Source: Bacteroidaceae bacterium (GTDB lineage Bacteria; Bacteroidota; Bacteroidia; Bacteroidales; Bacteroidaceae). From it: 64,000 bases of DNA. The stretch covers positions 620,001 to 684,000 of the forward strand of contig JAKSIO010000001.1 in NCBI GenBank assembly GCA_024398785.1, in the 5' to 3' direction. The translations under genes and the position numbers were made by a program. Every line of letters begins with the position of its first letter. Positions within the stretch are counted from its first letter, which is position 1. Below, piece after piece: positions 17,950 through 27,226 of this stretch. The notes below the pieces were generated by a model. The model made no database searches, was not told where the DNA came from, and saw only the letters and a list, made by a program, of their open reading frames with translations.

Positions 17950-18861
17950 TTATCTGTTAATTTCCTGACGGATCTGCCTTGCAAATCTGTTGTTGATGGT
18001 GTGACCTGGACGTGTTGCTATGATGCGTCCTTTGATAGGACGTCCAATCAGGGCTAAATCTCCAATCAGATCAAGCAGCTTGTGACGTGCCGGCTCATTG
18101 GGAAATGCAAGTGGCTTGTGCATGATGTATCCCAATTTTGTAGCATCCATTTTAGGAACTTTCATGATTTCCGCAAGTTTGTCATAACGTTCCTGACTCA
18201 TTTCCCTTTCGTATATGACAATGGCATTGTCAAGATCTCCGCCCTTGACAAGACCGGCGTGCAGCAATGGCTCTATCTCCCTGACAAATACAAACGTGCG
18301 GCTGGCCGCAATCTGAGAGTCAAAGTCTTCCAGATTATCCAAAGATGCATATTGGTTGTACAGTACGGAAGATTCAAAACTGATTAAGGCATTGACTCCG
18401 AATTCCTGGTCTGGAAGAAGTATAATCTGCGAACCTGTTTCAGGGTTTGAAATCATCATTTTTGATTTGACTTCAAAATAGATTTTATCCTTGTCAAGTT
18501 CTTTTGTTCCAACCTGTTTGATTTTTTCAACGTACTGAATTGCACTACCGTCAAGAATTGGAAATTCCGGACCGTTAACCTGCATAAGGCAGTTGTCTAT
18601 TCCATGAGCATACAGAGCGCTCATGGCATGCTCAATTGTGCTTACGCGGATATCACCTTTTGCTATTACTGTACCGCGCTGTGTGTCAACCACATTTTCA
18701 GCAAATGCTTCAATAACAGGCTGTCCGTCCAAATCAATTCTCTGTATCTTGTATCCAAAGTCTGCAGGTGCCGGCAGGAATGTCAACTGCAGATTGAGAC
18801 CTGTATGCAATCCTTTTCCTGTCAGTGTGAAACTTTCTTTTATAGTAGTCTGTTTGCTCAT
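17950..18861 (-). CDS. lpxC: UDP-3-O-acyl-N-acetylglucosamine deacetylase, stand-alone form
   Basis: 303 residues. Zinc ligands and the active site are seen as H78 in STIEHAMSAL and H260/D264 in ARHKLLDLIGD, together with GKGLHTG at the N-terminus. The enzyme commits UDP-acyl-GlcNAc to lipid A. In most Bacteroidota LpxC is fused at this C-terminus to FabZ (total ~460 residues). Here the chain stops right at the fusion point (RFARQIRQEINR) with a TAA and the next gene begins 19 nt later, so it is a complete single-domain LpxC like that of E. coli rather than a broken gene. It follows lpxD with a 2-nt gap. Confidence 0.95.
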   Translation of the reverse strand: MSKQTTIKESFTLTGKGLHTGLNLQLTFLPAPADFGYKIQRIDLDGQPVIEAFAENVVDTQRGTVIAKGDIRVSTIEHAMSALYAHGIDNCLMQVNGPEFPILDGSAIQYVEKIKQVGTKELDKDKIYFEVKSKMMISNPETGSQIILLPDQEFGVNALISFESSVLYNQYASLDNLEDFDSQIAASRTFVFVREIEPLLHAGLVKGGDLDNAIVIYEREMSQERYDKLAEIMKVPKMDATKLGYIMHKPLAFPNEPARHKLLDLIGDLALIGRPIKGRIIATRPGHTINNRFARQIRQEINR

Positions 18862-18863
18862 AA

Positions 18864-19910
18864 TTATTGTTTGCTGGACAATTTTTCTTTGAGTTCTTTT
18901 ACTTCTTTCTGTAATTGTGCCAGCTCAAAATACATGTCTGGCAATTTTTTGAAAACGGCACTTGAACGTGCAAATTTGGAATGATCTATTGCAGGATAAC
19001 CCATTATTGCGCGGCCTCCCTTTTCTGAACCGGCAATTCCGGATTGGGCTCCAACCTGCAGATTGTCTCCAAGAACAATATGTCCGGCAATACCGCACTG
19101 GCCTCCGAACATGCTCCATGAACCTATTTTTGCACTGCCTGCAACACCAGTCTGTGCGGACATTACTGTATGCTGGCCAACTTCGACGTTGTGTGCTATC
19201 TGTACCATGTTGTCAAGCTTGACGCCTTTGTGTATCAATGTGCGCCCCATTGTAGCGCGGTCAACACATGCGTTTGCTCCGATTTCTACGTTATCTTCAA
19301 TTTCTACAATACCAATCTGCGGTATCTTGGAATAACCTTCTGCTCCGGGAGCAAAACCGAATCCGTCCGCACCTATGGAACATCCTGCATGCAAAATACA
19401 GTTGTTTCCTATTTTACAACCTTTGTAGATTGTTGCGTGCGGATAGAGTGTTGTACCCTGACCTATACTGACACCGTTTCCTACATATGCAAACGGGTAT
19501 ATCTGGGCGCCTTCTCCAATTACGGCGCCATCCTCAATCACCGCAAACGGACCTACATATACGTTTTCTGCAATTTTAGCGCTTTCTGATACGCTGCTCA
19601 GAGAACTTATGCCGCTGCGTTTGCCTGTAAGTGAATCGTACAATGAAAGCAATTTGGCAAGACTCTGGTATGCATCTTCAACCTGAATCAGTGTGACATT
19701 AACTTCCTGAGACGGCTTGAAATCTTTGTTTACAAGAACAACAGATGCCTTGGTGGAATATAAGTACGGTTCGTATTTTGGATTTGACAGAAAAGTCAGT
19801 GCACCTTCTTTACCTTCTTCAATTTTTGTAAAAGAGTTTACAACAATATCCGGGTTGCCAAGAATGGTGCCTTGTAAGAATTCTGCTATCTGTTTTGCTG
19901 AAAATTCCAT
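18864..19910 (-). CDS. lpxD: UDP-3-O-acylglucosamine N-acyltransferase
   Basis: 348 residues. There is an N-terminal LpxD-specific domain (residues ~1-100, [20 protein letters not shown]), then a long hexapeptide-repeat beta-helix with [13 protein letters not shown] and the catalytic His in [11 protein letters not shown], and a C-terminal coiled helix ([15 protein letters not shown]) that forms the trimer tail. It adds the second hydroxyacyl chain in lipid A synthesis. It is the first gene of the lpxD-lpxC-lpxA-orf-sua5-miaA-rsmI run, with a -7 box 23-30 nt upstream. Confidence 0.96.
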   Translation of the reverse strand: MEFSAKQIAEFLQGTILGNPDIVVNSFTKIEEGKEGALTFLSNPKYEPYLYSTKASVVLVNKDFKPSQEVNVTLIQVEDAYQSLAKLLSLYDSLTGKRSGISSLSSVSESAKIAENVYVGPFAVIEDGAVIGEGAQIYPFAYVGNGVSIGQGTTLYPHATIYKGCKIGNNCILHAGCSIGADGFGFAPGAEGYSKIPQIGIVEIEDNVEIGANACVDRATMGRTLIHKGVKLDNMVQIAHNVEVGQHTVMSAQTGVAGSAKIGSWSMFGGQCGIAGHIVLGDNLQVGAQSGIAGSEKGGRAIMGYPAIDHSKFARSSAVFKKLPDMYFELAQLQKEVKELKEKLSSKQ

Positions 19911-19932
19911 TTGAAATCAATTTTTCAAACTG

Positions 19933-19940
19933 CAAAGGTA
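19933..19940 (-). promoter_or_regulatory. Bacteroidota -7 box (TACCTTTG) for the lpxD operon
   Basis: TACCTTTG on the - strand, in the 55-nt gap between pyrF and lpxD. It matches the TAnnTTTG consensus exactly and is the same 8-mer seen before dnaN and both tRNA genes; no TTTG is found at the -33 spacing. It would start an mRNA with a ~15-nt leader and separates the lipid A operon from the phoH-pyrF run. Confidence 0.5.
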
Positions 19941-19965
19941 ATACAAATATTAAACAGTTAGGCTA

Positions 19966-20793
19966 TTAAATGTTGTAATCTTTTAAGATAGTTGCCATTT
20001 GAGACTGAACCTGACGGGCTGCATCTGCTGCTGAAGCCGCATAATCAGTGCCGTTGCCGGCGTATATAATGCCGCGACTGCTGTTTACAATCAGGCCGCA
20101 TTTGCTGTTGATGCCGTACTTGCAAACGTCTTCAAGTGAACCTCCCTGTGCACCTATTCCCGGAATAAGAAGGAAATGGTCAGGTACAATCTGACGTATC
20201 TGTGTTAGCATGGTGGCCTGTGTGGCACCCACAACATACATCATATTGTCTGCATTGCCCCAGGTAGATGATGTACGCAATACTTCTTCAAACATATAAC
20301 CGCCTTTTTCAAGCGGCTGCAATTCGAATTCTGCTGCACTCGGGTTGCTGGTAAGAGCAAGAAGTATTGCCCATTTTCCGGGGTATCCCAAGAATGGTTT
20401 CACACTATCCGAACCCATATATGGAGCTACTGTTGCGGCATCGTATCCGCCATTTTCCAAAAGGGCAGAGGCGTACATTTTTGATGTGTTTCCAATGTCT
20501 CCGCGTTTGGCATCGGCTATTATGAACTGGTCTGGATAATTTGTACGCAGATAATTTACTGTCTTTTCCAATGCCTGCAGTCCTTTTATTCCGTAACATT
20601 CGTAGAACGCAAGGTTGGGCTTGTATGCAATGCAGTAATCTGCTGTGGCATCTATTATTGCTTTGTTGAATTCAAAGATAGGGTCATCCGCACTGAGCAG
20701 ATGCTGTGGTATTTTCTTCAGATCAACATCAAGTCCCACACACAGGAAACTCTGTTTTCTTTTTATGTTCTGAAATAATTCTTCTCTAGTCAT
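19966..20793 (-). CDS. pyrF: Orotidine 5'-phosphate decarboxylase (type 2)
   Basis: 275 residues of the long OMPDC class found in Bacteroidota and mycobacteria. Motifs: [13 protein letters not shown] at the N-terminus, the catalytic Lys-Asp in [13 protein letters not shown], and PGIGAQGG then NSSRGIIYA for phosphate binding. It makes UMP from OMP, the last step of pyrimidine synthesis. It is 12 nt downstream of prfA and is the last gene of the eleven-gene run. Confidence 0.96.
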   Translation of the reverse strand: MTREELFQNIKRKQSFLCVGLDVDLKKIPQHLLSADDPIFEFNKAIIDATADYCIAYKPNLAFYECYGIKGLQALEKTVNYLRTNYPDQFIIADAKRGDIGNTSKMYASALLENGGYDAATVAPYMGSDSVKPFLGYPGKWAILLALTSNPSAAEFELQPLEKGGYMFEEVLRTSSTWGNADNMMYVVGATQATMLTQIRQIVPDHFLLIPGIGAQGGSLEDVCKYGINSKCGLIVNSSRGIIYAGNGTDYAASAADAARQVQSQMATILKDYNI

Positions 20794-20805
20794 AATGTGT
20801 TGTTT

Positions 20806-21912
20806 TTATAATTCAGATTCTTTCAGTCTTTCTGCATTTTCGGCTATGTTCAACTGTTTGATGCATTCTTCAATATTACCGTTCATGAATGCCGGAAGGT
20901 TGTAAATGGTGTAGTTGATACGGTGATCCGTAATACGTCCCTGCGGATAGTTGTAGGTGCGTATCTTTGCCGAACGGTCACCGGTTGAAACCATTGTTTT
21001 GCGTTTCTGGGCGATGTCATCAACATACTTCTGATGCTCACGGTCGTATATCATGGAACGCAGGCGGGATAGGGCACGCTCTTTGTTCTTTGGCTGGTCT
21101 CTGGTCTCGGTACATTCAATAAGGATCTCTTCAACAACACCTGTGTTGGGATTTTTCCAGTTGTAACGCAGTCGTACTCCGGATTCCACTTTGTTTACAT
21201 TCTGTCCTCCGGCACCGCCGCTGCGGAATGTATCCCATTTTATTTCACCTTCGTTGATTTCAACTTCAAAGGCATCGGCTTCGGGAAGGACGGCTACAGT
21301 TGCGGCCGATGTATGAATTCTTCCCTGTGTCTCTGTTACGGGAACACGCTGTACACGGTGTACGCCGCTTTCGTATTTGAGTGTTCCATATACCTTGTTG
21401 CCGGTTACTGAAAAGATAATCTCTTTATAACCGCCCGCAGTACCTTCGGAACAGCTGGAAACGGCTATGTTCCAACCTTTGATTTCGCAGAATTTGGAAT
21501 ACATGCGGAACAGATCGCCTGCAAATATGGCAGCTTCGTCACCGCCTGTGCCGCCTCGGATTTCCATAATCACGTTCTTATCATCCTGCGGATCCGACGG
21601 AATGAGCAGAATACGAATATCTTCCTGTAATTCCTCTAATTGAACTGATGCGGAATCAAGCTCGTCTTTGGCCATATCACGCATCTCGGCATCCTGTTCA
21701 TTCTGGAGAATATCTTTTGCTTCTTTTATGGAGTTCTGCAGTTCAATGTATTTCTTCTTTGCAGCAAGCAAGGGTTCAAGGTCGTGATACTCCTTGTTGA
21801 GTTTGATGTATCGCGACATGTCAGCTATAACCTGCGGATCAGTAATCAGCAGGCTTACCTCTTGAAACCTGGCCTCAATTCCTTCAAGCTTTTCCAGAAT
21901 ATCGCCTGCCAT
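20806..21912 (-). CDS. prfA: Peptide chain release factor 1
   Basis: 368 residues. The class-1 release-factor GGQ motif is in GGAGGQNVNKVESG, and the RF1 specificity tripeptide PxT is PVT in RVPVTETQGRIHTSA, which separates it from RF2 (SPF). It recognises UAA/UAG and triggers hydrolysis of the peptide at the ribosome. It lies 3 nt after gcvPB and 12 nt before pyrF, an unusual setting but consistent with a packed operon. Confidence 0.96.
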   Translation of the reverse strand: MAGDILEKLEGIEARFQEVSLLITDPQVIADMSRYIKLNKEYHDLEPLLAAKKKYIELQNSIKEAKDILQNEQDAEMRDMAKDELDSASVQLEELQEDIRILLIPSDPQDDKNVIMEIRGGTGGDEAAIFAGDLFRMYSKFCEIKGWNIAVSSCSEGTAGGYKEIIFSVTGNKVYGTLKYESGVHRVQRVPVTETQGRIHTSAATVAVLPEADAFEVEINEGEIKWDTFRSGGAGGQNVNKVESGVRLRYNWKNPNTGVVEEILIECTETRDQPKNKERALSRLRSMIYDREHQKYVDDIAQKRKTMVSTGDRSAKIRTYNYPQGRITDHRINYTIYNLPAFMNGNIEECIKQLNIAENAERLKESEL

Positions 21913-21915
21913 AAT

Positions 21916-23370
21916 TCAAAAGTCGCCGAATTTCAGAACCGGCTGTTTTGCAGCCTTCAATTCATCAACACGTGTGATAGGTGTATTATGCGGTGCACTC
22001 TTTACAATGTCTGGATTTTCAGAAGCCTCTCTGGCCACAGTCTTCATTACGTTGATAAACGCATCGAGTGTCTCCTTGCTTTCTGTTTCCGTTGGTTCAA
22101 TCATTATTGCCTGATGGAACAGGAGAGGGAAATATATTGTGGGCGCGTGATATCCGTAATCAAGCAGACGTTTTGCAACATCAAGAGTTGTAACTCCGGT
22201 AGATTTGTCTTTCAGACCGTCAAATACAAATTCGTGTTTGCAAACTCCTTCTATAGGAAGTTCATAGCAGTCCTTGAGAGATTCCTTTACATAATTGGCG
22301 TTAAGTACTGAGAGCGGACCTACGTATTTTATATTCTCTTTTCCAAGTGAAAGAATATATGTGTAGGCGCGCAGCATCACGCCGAAATTTCCAAAGTACT
22401 GGCTTACCGAACCGAAAGAACTGTCGCAATTCTCAATGAAGAATTGGCCCTGTGCATTCTTTCTTACATGTGGAGCCGGAAGCAGATCTTCAAGACCTGC
22501 ACGTACACCAACCGGACCGCAACCAGGACCTCCGCCTCCGTGTGGGGTAGAGAAACTCTTGTGTAAATTGATGTGCATAATGTCAAATCCCATATCTCCG
22601 GGACGGCATTTGCCCAACATAGGGTTCAGATTTGCTCCATCGTAATAGAGCAGACCGCCAGCCGCATGTACAAGTTCAGCTATCTGCGGTATTTCAGACT
22701 CAAATATACCGAGTGTATTCGGATTAGTCATCATGATACCGGCAATGGTATTATCCAGCAAAGGCTTGAGATCTTCAATGCTAATAGTTCCGCCTGGGGT
22801 GGATTTTACCTCTATGATTTCAAGACCGGCTACAGCAGCGCTGGCAGGGTTTGTTCCGTGAGCGCTATCCGGTACTATGACTTTTGTTCTGTTGAAATCT
22901 CCGCGCAGAATATGGTACTGACGCATTATCATAAGGCCTGTAAGCTCACCGTGTGCACCTGCAAACGGGTTGAGTGTGAATTCGGACAGACCCGATATTG
23001 CGGCAAGAGATTTTGCCAGATTGTAGTATATCTCCAACGCTCCCTGTGCACATTCTACAGGCTGCAGAGGGTGCATTGCCGCAAACTGCGGCATGGAACA
23101 GATTTCTTCGTTTATTTTGGGATTGTACTTCATGGTACAACTTCCAAGAGGATAAAAGCCTGTATCAACGCCAAAGTTCATCTGTGAAAGGTTGGTGTAG
23201 TGACGTACCACATCAAGTTCACCAACGCTGGGCAGTTCCAGCCCGGATTCACGTTTCAGATTGTTATCAATGTCTTCAACGTTATAATTTTCAAACTTGT
23301 TCTTTGGAAGAGAATAACCAACTCTGCCTGGAACTGAAAGTTCAAATATCAATTTATCGTAATATTTCAT
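21916..23370 (-). CDS. gcvPB: Glycine dehydrogenase (decarboxylating) subunit 2
   Basis: 484 residues. The PLP-lysine site is in HINLHKSFSTPHGGGGPG, and GAHGELTGLMIMR and DSAHGTNPASA are typical of the P-protein C-terminal half. With gcvPA it forms the split (alpha2beta2) glycine decarboxylase that transfers an aminomethyl group to the lipoyl arm of GcvH. Its start overlaps the end of gcvPA by 4 bp, coupling translation of the two subunits. Cytoplasmic. Confidence 0.96.
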   Translation of the reverse strand: MKYYDKLIFELSVPGRVGYSLPKNKFENYNVEDIDNNLKRESGLELPSVGELDVVRHYTNLSQMNFGVDTGFYPLGSCTMKYNPKINEEICSMPQFAAMHPLQPVECAQGALEIYYNLAKSLAAISGLSEFTLNPFAGAHGELTGLMIMRQYHILRGDFNRTKVIVPDSAHGTNPASAAVAGLEIIEVKSTPGGTISIEDLKPLLDNTIAGIMMTNPNTLGIFESEIPQIAELVHAAGGLLYYDGANLNPMLGKCRPGDMGFDIMHINLHKSFSTPHGGGGPGCGPVGVRAGLEDLLPAPHVRKNAQGQFFIENCDSSFGSVSQYFGNFGVMLRAYTYILSLGKENIKYVGPLSVLNANYVKESLKDCYELPIEGVCKHEFVFDGLKDKSTGVTTLDVAKRLLDYGYHAPTIYFPLLFHQAIMIEPTETESKETLDAFINVMKTVAREASENPDIVKSAPHNTPITRVDELKAAKQPVLKFGDF

Positions 23371-24716
23371 AAGGCAGCTTGATTTATCAGTTTGACAAAT
23401 TTATCAATCTCTTCTTTTGTCCGTTGTTCCGTAACTGCAAACAGCAGTGTACTGTCGCCGGCATCGGTCTTGATGTCTTTAAGACGTACACCGGCAAGGA
23501 TTCCGTTATCAAGCATGAACTTCTGCAGTTTTGCGGCATCGCCTTTGTAATCTACAGCAAACTCATTAAGGAAAGGTTTGTCAAACAGCTTGCTGAATTT
23601 ACCTGTAGCAATAATCCGGTCAAACAGATAGTGTGCTCCGCAATAACTCAGGTTATTGACCTCTTTAAGTCCTTCTTTTCCCATTATGCTCAGGTAAATT
23701 GTTACCCATAATGCCATAAGGGACTGATTGGAACATATGTTGCTGGTTGCTTTGTTACGGCGGATGTGCTGTTCACGTGCCTGGAGAGTAAGAACGAATG
23801 CACGGCGTCCTTGGGTGTCTGTTGTGGCTCCTACTATACGACCCGGCATTTTGCGCACAAGATCCTTGCGGCATGCCATGAAACCTACATATGGACCACC
23901 GAATGTAAGCGGAATGCCAAGAGATTGTCCGTCACCGCAAACAATGTCTGCTCCAAGTTCTGCTGGTGTTTTGATTACTGCCAGGCTGGATGGATTGACG
24001 TTCATTGCAAGCAATGCTTTTGAACCGTGAATCTTGTCAGCAAACCCGCTGTAGTCCTCAATTATTCCATAGATATTGGGCTGTTGCAGAACAACTCCTG
24101 CAACACCTCCTTGCGCAAGCTGTTCCTCCATATCCTGAAGACTTGTTACGCCATCGGCTTCCTTGATTGTGCTCAGTTCTATGCCGTGAAATTTTGCGTA
24201 TGTGTCCACAACACGTCTGGCAAGGGGATTCAATGTGGCACTTACCAATACCTTTTTTGCTCCTCCTTTGGCCGATGCCGCCATCATCATGACTGCTTCT
24301 GCCGTAGCGGTAGCTCCATCGTACATTGATGCGTTGGCTACATCCATTCCGGTAAGATTGCATATCATGCTTTGGAACTCAAAGATGTAGCGCAGTGTAC
24401 CCTGTGAGATTTCAGGTTGGTACGGTGTATATGCAGTCTGGAATTCAGAACGGTTGGTTATGTAACTGATCACCGACGGAGTATAGTGATCATATGCACC
24501 GGCTCCGGCAAAACAGCAAAGCTTCTGATTCTTCTCTGCAAGAGTATTGAAAAAACTGCGGATTTCCTGCTCGGACATCTGCTCTTCAAGGTCATATTCC
24601 TTGTTGTAGATTATCTGCTGTGGAACATCGCTGTACAGCTGGTCCAAAGTTTTTGAACCTACAACAGCCAACATCTCTTGGATATTGGCTGCTGTATGCG
24701 GAAAATATTTATACAT
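23367..24716 (-). CDS. gcvPA: Glycine dehydrogenase (decarboxylating) subunit 1
   Basis: 449 residues matching the N-terminal half of P-protein: FAGAGAYDHYTPSVI, TAYTPYQPEISQGTL and DGATATAEA are hallmark segments. It lacks the PLP lysine, which is on subunit 2, as expected for the split enzyme. It overlaps gcvPB by 4 bp and is 12 nt after gcvH. Confidence 0.96.
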   Translation of the reverse strand: MYKYFPHTAANIQEMLAVVGSKTLDQLYSDVPQQIIYNKEYDLEEQMSEQEIRSFFNTLAEKNQKLCCFAGAGAYDHYTPSVISYITNRSEFQTAYTPYQPEISQGTLRYIFEFQSMICNLTGMDVANASMYDGATATAEAVMMMAASAKGGAKKVLVSATLNPLARRVVDTYAKFHGIELSTIKEADGVTSLQDMEEQLAQGGVAGVVLQQPNIYGIIEDYSGFADKIHGSKALLAMNVNPSSLAVIKTPAELGADIVCGDGQSLGIPLTFGGPYVGFMACRKDLVRKMPGRIVGATTDTQGRRAFVLTLQAREQHIRRNKATSNICSNQSLMALWVTIYLSIMGKEGLKEVNNLSYCGAHYLFDRIIATGKFSKLFDKPFLNEFAVDYKGDAAKLQKFMLDNGILAGVRLKDIKTDAGDSTLLFAVTEQRTKEEIDKFVKLINQAAL

Positions 24717-24728
24717 TGATTCTGTTTA

Positions 24729-25106
24729 TTAATTGAATTTATTCTGATAAGTGTCAGCATCCATAAGACCTGCCAAATCTGCATTGTCAACATTTTCCAA
24801 TTTGATAATCCAGTTGGTGTATGGATCCTGATTCAGAAGTTCAGGAGAGTCTGCAAGATCCTGATTGGTCTGGAGAACCGTTCCTGATACAGGAGAGTAG
24901 AGATCGCTGGCTGCCTTGACGCTTTCAACGGCACCGAACTCGGAACCTTTTGTGATGCTATCACCAACAGAAGGCATATCAACGTAGACTATATCTCCCA
25001 ACTCCTTCTGAGCAAAATCGGAAATACCGATTGTAGCGATACCATTTTCAATTTTTACCCACTCATGAGACTCCGAATAGAAGAGTCCTTCAATTACATT
25101 TGCCAT
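24729..25106 (-). CDS. gcvH: Glycine cleavage system H protein
   Basis: 125 residues, the usual size. The lipoyl-carrier lysine is K64 in GAVESVKAASDLYSP, within the small beta-barrel lipoyl domain; HEWV near residue 14 is also typical. It shuttles the aminomethyl and reduced lipoyl group between the P, T and L proteins. The lipoate ligase gene two genes upstream probably lipoylates it. No gene for the L protein is seen here; it is usually shared with other complexes. Confidence 0.97.
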   Translation of the reverse strand: MANVIEGLFYSESHEWVKIENGIATIGISDFAQKELGDIVYVDMPSVGDSITKGSEFGAVESVKAASDLYSPVSGTVLQTNQDLADSPELLNQDPYTNWIIKLENVDNADLAGLMDADTYQNKFN

Positions 25107-25122
25107 ATTATATTTAGTATAG

Positions 25123-26214
25123 TTATTTCTTGTAATTTTTTCTGTAGAACTGTTTGTTTATCACAATTGCTTCAAAATCCTTGTTACGTATCTTGACAAA
25201 TAATCTGGATCCTAATGTGGAGTGCTCAATGTCAACAAGCGCCATACATACAGGAATTCCTGTAGACGGAGACAGATATCCGGTTGTAACAGTTCCCACC
25301 TGTTTGTTGTTTTCATCGATAATGGGGTATCCTGCGCGCGGTACCGATTTTTCAACAAGTTCAAGACCAATAATCTTTTTTGTAGGATTCTCTTTGTAAT
25401 GCTGTATGGCTTCTTTACCTACGAAGTCTTTTTTATCCAATTTTACAAAAATACCGAGACCGGCCATAATTGGATTGATTTCCTCAGACAATTCATGTCC
25501 GTAAAGCGGCAGACCTGCTTCAAAACGTAATGTGTCACGGCATCCCAAACCGCATGGTGTTACACCGGCTTTGATGAACAAATCCCATGTGTACTGAATG
25601 AATGCATGAGAACCGTATATCTCAAAACCATCTTCTCCGGTATAGCCTGTACGGCTTATTATGATATTTTCACCGCGATATGAAACTTCTTTGAAAGAAT
25701 AGAACTCAAGATCGCTCAATTGGATTTCCATCAATTTCTGGATAGTCTCCTCTGACTTTGGACCCTGGATTGCCAGTTCTCCAAAATAATCCGACATATT
25801 TTCTATGCCAACTTTGAAGTTCTTGTTCTGAAGCATAATCCAGTTCAAGTCCTTGTCTATGTTCGAAGCATTGATTACAAGCAGATATTTGTTCTGATCC
25901 TGCTTATAAACAAGCAAATCGTCAACCACACCGCCATTAGGCTGGAGCATCATTCCATAGATAGTCTTTCCGTTGGCAATTGTGCTGACATCGTTTGTAA
26001 AAAGATAGTTTACAAATTCTTCTGCCTGTTCGCCGGTTACAATGACCTGACCCATGTGAGACACGTCAAACATTCCTACATTGTTACGGACAGCATTGTG
26101 TTCGTTGGTAATACTGGAGTATTGGATTGGCATGTCAAAGCCTCCGAACGGAGACATTTTTGCGTTCAAAGCAATATGCTTTTCGTATAAGCATGTTTTT
26201 TTGAGTTCTTCCAT
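25123..26214 (-). CDS. gcvT: Aminomethyltransferase (glycine cleavage T protein)
   Basis: 363 residues. MGQVIVTG, YGMMLQPNGGVVDDLLVY, SRTGYTGEDGFEI and the folate-site acidic residue region (LGCRDTLRFEAGLPLYGHEL) identify GcvT. It releases ammonia and passes the one-carbon unit to tetrahydrofolate. It is placed 9 nt after lplA and 16 nt before gcvH, so the complete P1-P2-H-T set plus its lipoylating enzyme are together. No glycine riboswitch fits in the 9-nt gap. Confidence 0.97.
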   Translation of the reverse strand: MEELKKTCLYEKHIALNAKMSPFGGFDMPIQYSSITNEHNAVRNNVGMFDVSHMGQVIVTGEQAEEFVNYLFTNDVSTIANGKTIYGMMLQPNGGVVDDLLVYKQDQNKYLLVINASNIDKDLNWIMLQNKNFKVGIENMSDYFGELAIQGPKSEETIQKLMEIQLSDLEFYSFKEVSYRGENIIISRTGYTGEDGFEIYGSHAFIQYTWDLFIKAGVTPCGLGCRDTLRFEAGLPLYGHELSEEINPIMAGLGIFVKLDKKDFVGKEAIQHYKENPTKKIIGLELVEKSVPRAGYPIIDENNKQVGTVTTGYLSPSTGIPVCMALVDIEHSTLGSRLFVKIRNKDFEAIVINKQFYRKNYKK

Positions 26215-26223
26215 ATAATCACT

Positions 26224-27210
26224 TTAGTCGGTTATAAACCTTGTTAGTATAGATGCCTGCAAGTTACTAATAATATCTTGAACTTGTATGCCGGCAAGTC
26301 TCTTTTCTATCTCTTTTGGACAAAAATCCACACCTTTTAGATATTCTTGAAGCATTTTAACATCTTCTATAGAACTGTAAAAAAAGTCTCCAGAGAATAC
26401 AATAGAGGCTATTCTGCCTTGTTTAACATCTATTGCCGCCTCAATGTTGCCAACACCGGGGATGTATTTTTTCCTGATGTCAGTAAACGGTGGATTTTTT
26501 CTCAAAAAGTATGTGTTGGAGTAATATCCCTGTTCTATTTTTTCTATCTCTTCAATGTCTTTCTCTGTCAGTTCCAATGTTGCATCGCAAAGGGTTGAAC
26601 GCAAATGCTTTTTGAAATCTTCAAGCCCGCCGTGTTTATAGAAATCCTTGATGTTTGTAACTCTGGAACGAACCGATTCAACACCTTTCCCCTGTAACTT
26701 TTCTTTTGTTGGTGTAAGAGTGCAGGTCATTGTTTCAATATCGGTGTCAAACAGCATTGTTCCGTGAATTATGCTGTGCCCGGCGTGACCGTAATATGCA
26801 TTTCCGGAAATTTTGAATCCGTTCAGCAGCAAATCGTTCCTGTCACTTTTTTCAACATCCAGGCCCATGTCTTTCAATGCATTCCGCATTTTGTCCATGT
26901 ATGTGCAGAATGCCTGGTTTACGCTTGTCTGCGGACAAATGTATGAACACATCAGATTGTTCATGTCTGCGTAAACTGCGCCGCCGCCACTTTTACGGCG
27001 AATGATATCAATATTGTGCTCTCTGCAATATGCAGTGTTTACTTCTTTCTCCAGTATCTGGTTGCGCCCTATAATAACTGTTGGAGTTACATTCCAGATA
27101 AAAAACAACGGCTCTGAATCCCTGCACAGATATTCTTCTGCCGCCAGATAGAATGCTAGCCTTCTTGTTTTGCCGGACTGGAGTTTTTCAGGAATTCCAA
27201 CGTAAGTCAT
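26224..27210 (-). CDS. lplA: Lipoate--protein ligase
   Basis: 328 residues with the LplA/LipB catalytic domain: RRKSGGGAVYADMNNL (lipoate-binding loop), NGFKISGNAYYG with the catalytic lysine, and HGTMLFDTD. The C-terminal ~80 residues form the small accessory domain of LplA that binds acyl-AMP. It activates free lipoate with ATP and attaches it to GcvH and 2-oxoacid dehydrogenases. Placement directly before gcvT suggests GcvH as the main target. Octanoyl transfer from LipM-like homologues is an alternative, but the accessory domain favours LplA. Confidence 0.93.
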   Translation of the reverse strand: MTYVGIPEKLQSGKTRRLAFYLAAEEYLCRDSEPLFFIWNVTPTVIIGRNQILEKEVNTAYCREHNIDIIRRKSGGGAVYADMNNLMCSYICPQTSVNQAFCTYMDKMRNALKDMGLDVEKSDRNDLLLNGFKISGNAYYGHAGHSIIHGTMLFDTDIETMTCTLTPTKEKLQGKGVESVRSRVTNIKDFYKHGGLEDFKKHLRSTLCDATLELTEKDIEEIEKIEQGYYSNTYFLRKNPPFTDIRKKYIPGVGNIEAAIDVKQGRIASIVFSGDFFYSSIEDVKMLQEYLKGVDFCPKEIEKRLAGIQVQDIISNLQASILTRFITD

Positions 27211-27226
27211 TGTATCAGTTCCGCAA

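Noticed and set aside
17950..18861. lpxC as a truncated, inactive gene
   Set aside because: All LpxC active-site motifs are present and the length equals that of single-domain LpxC; only the fused FabZ is missing.
25107..27226. Glycine riboswitch upstream of the glycine cleavage genes
   Set aside because: The gaps around gcvT and lplA are 9-16 nt and cannot hold an aptamer; the genes are inside a long run.
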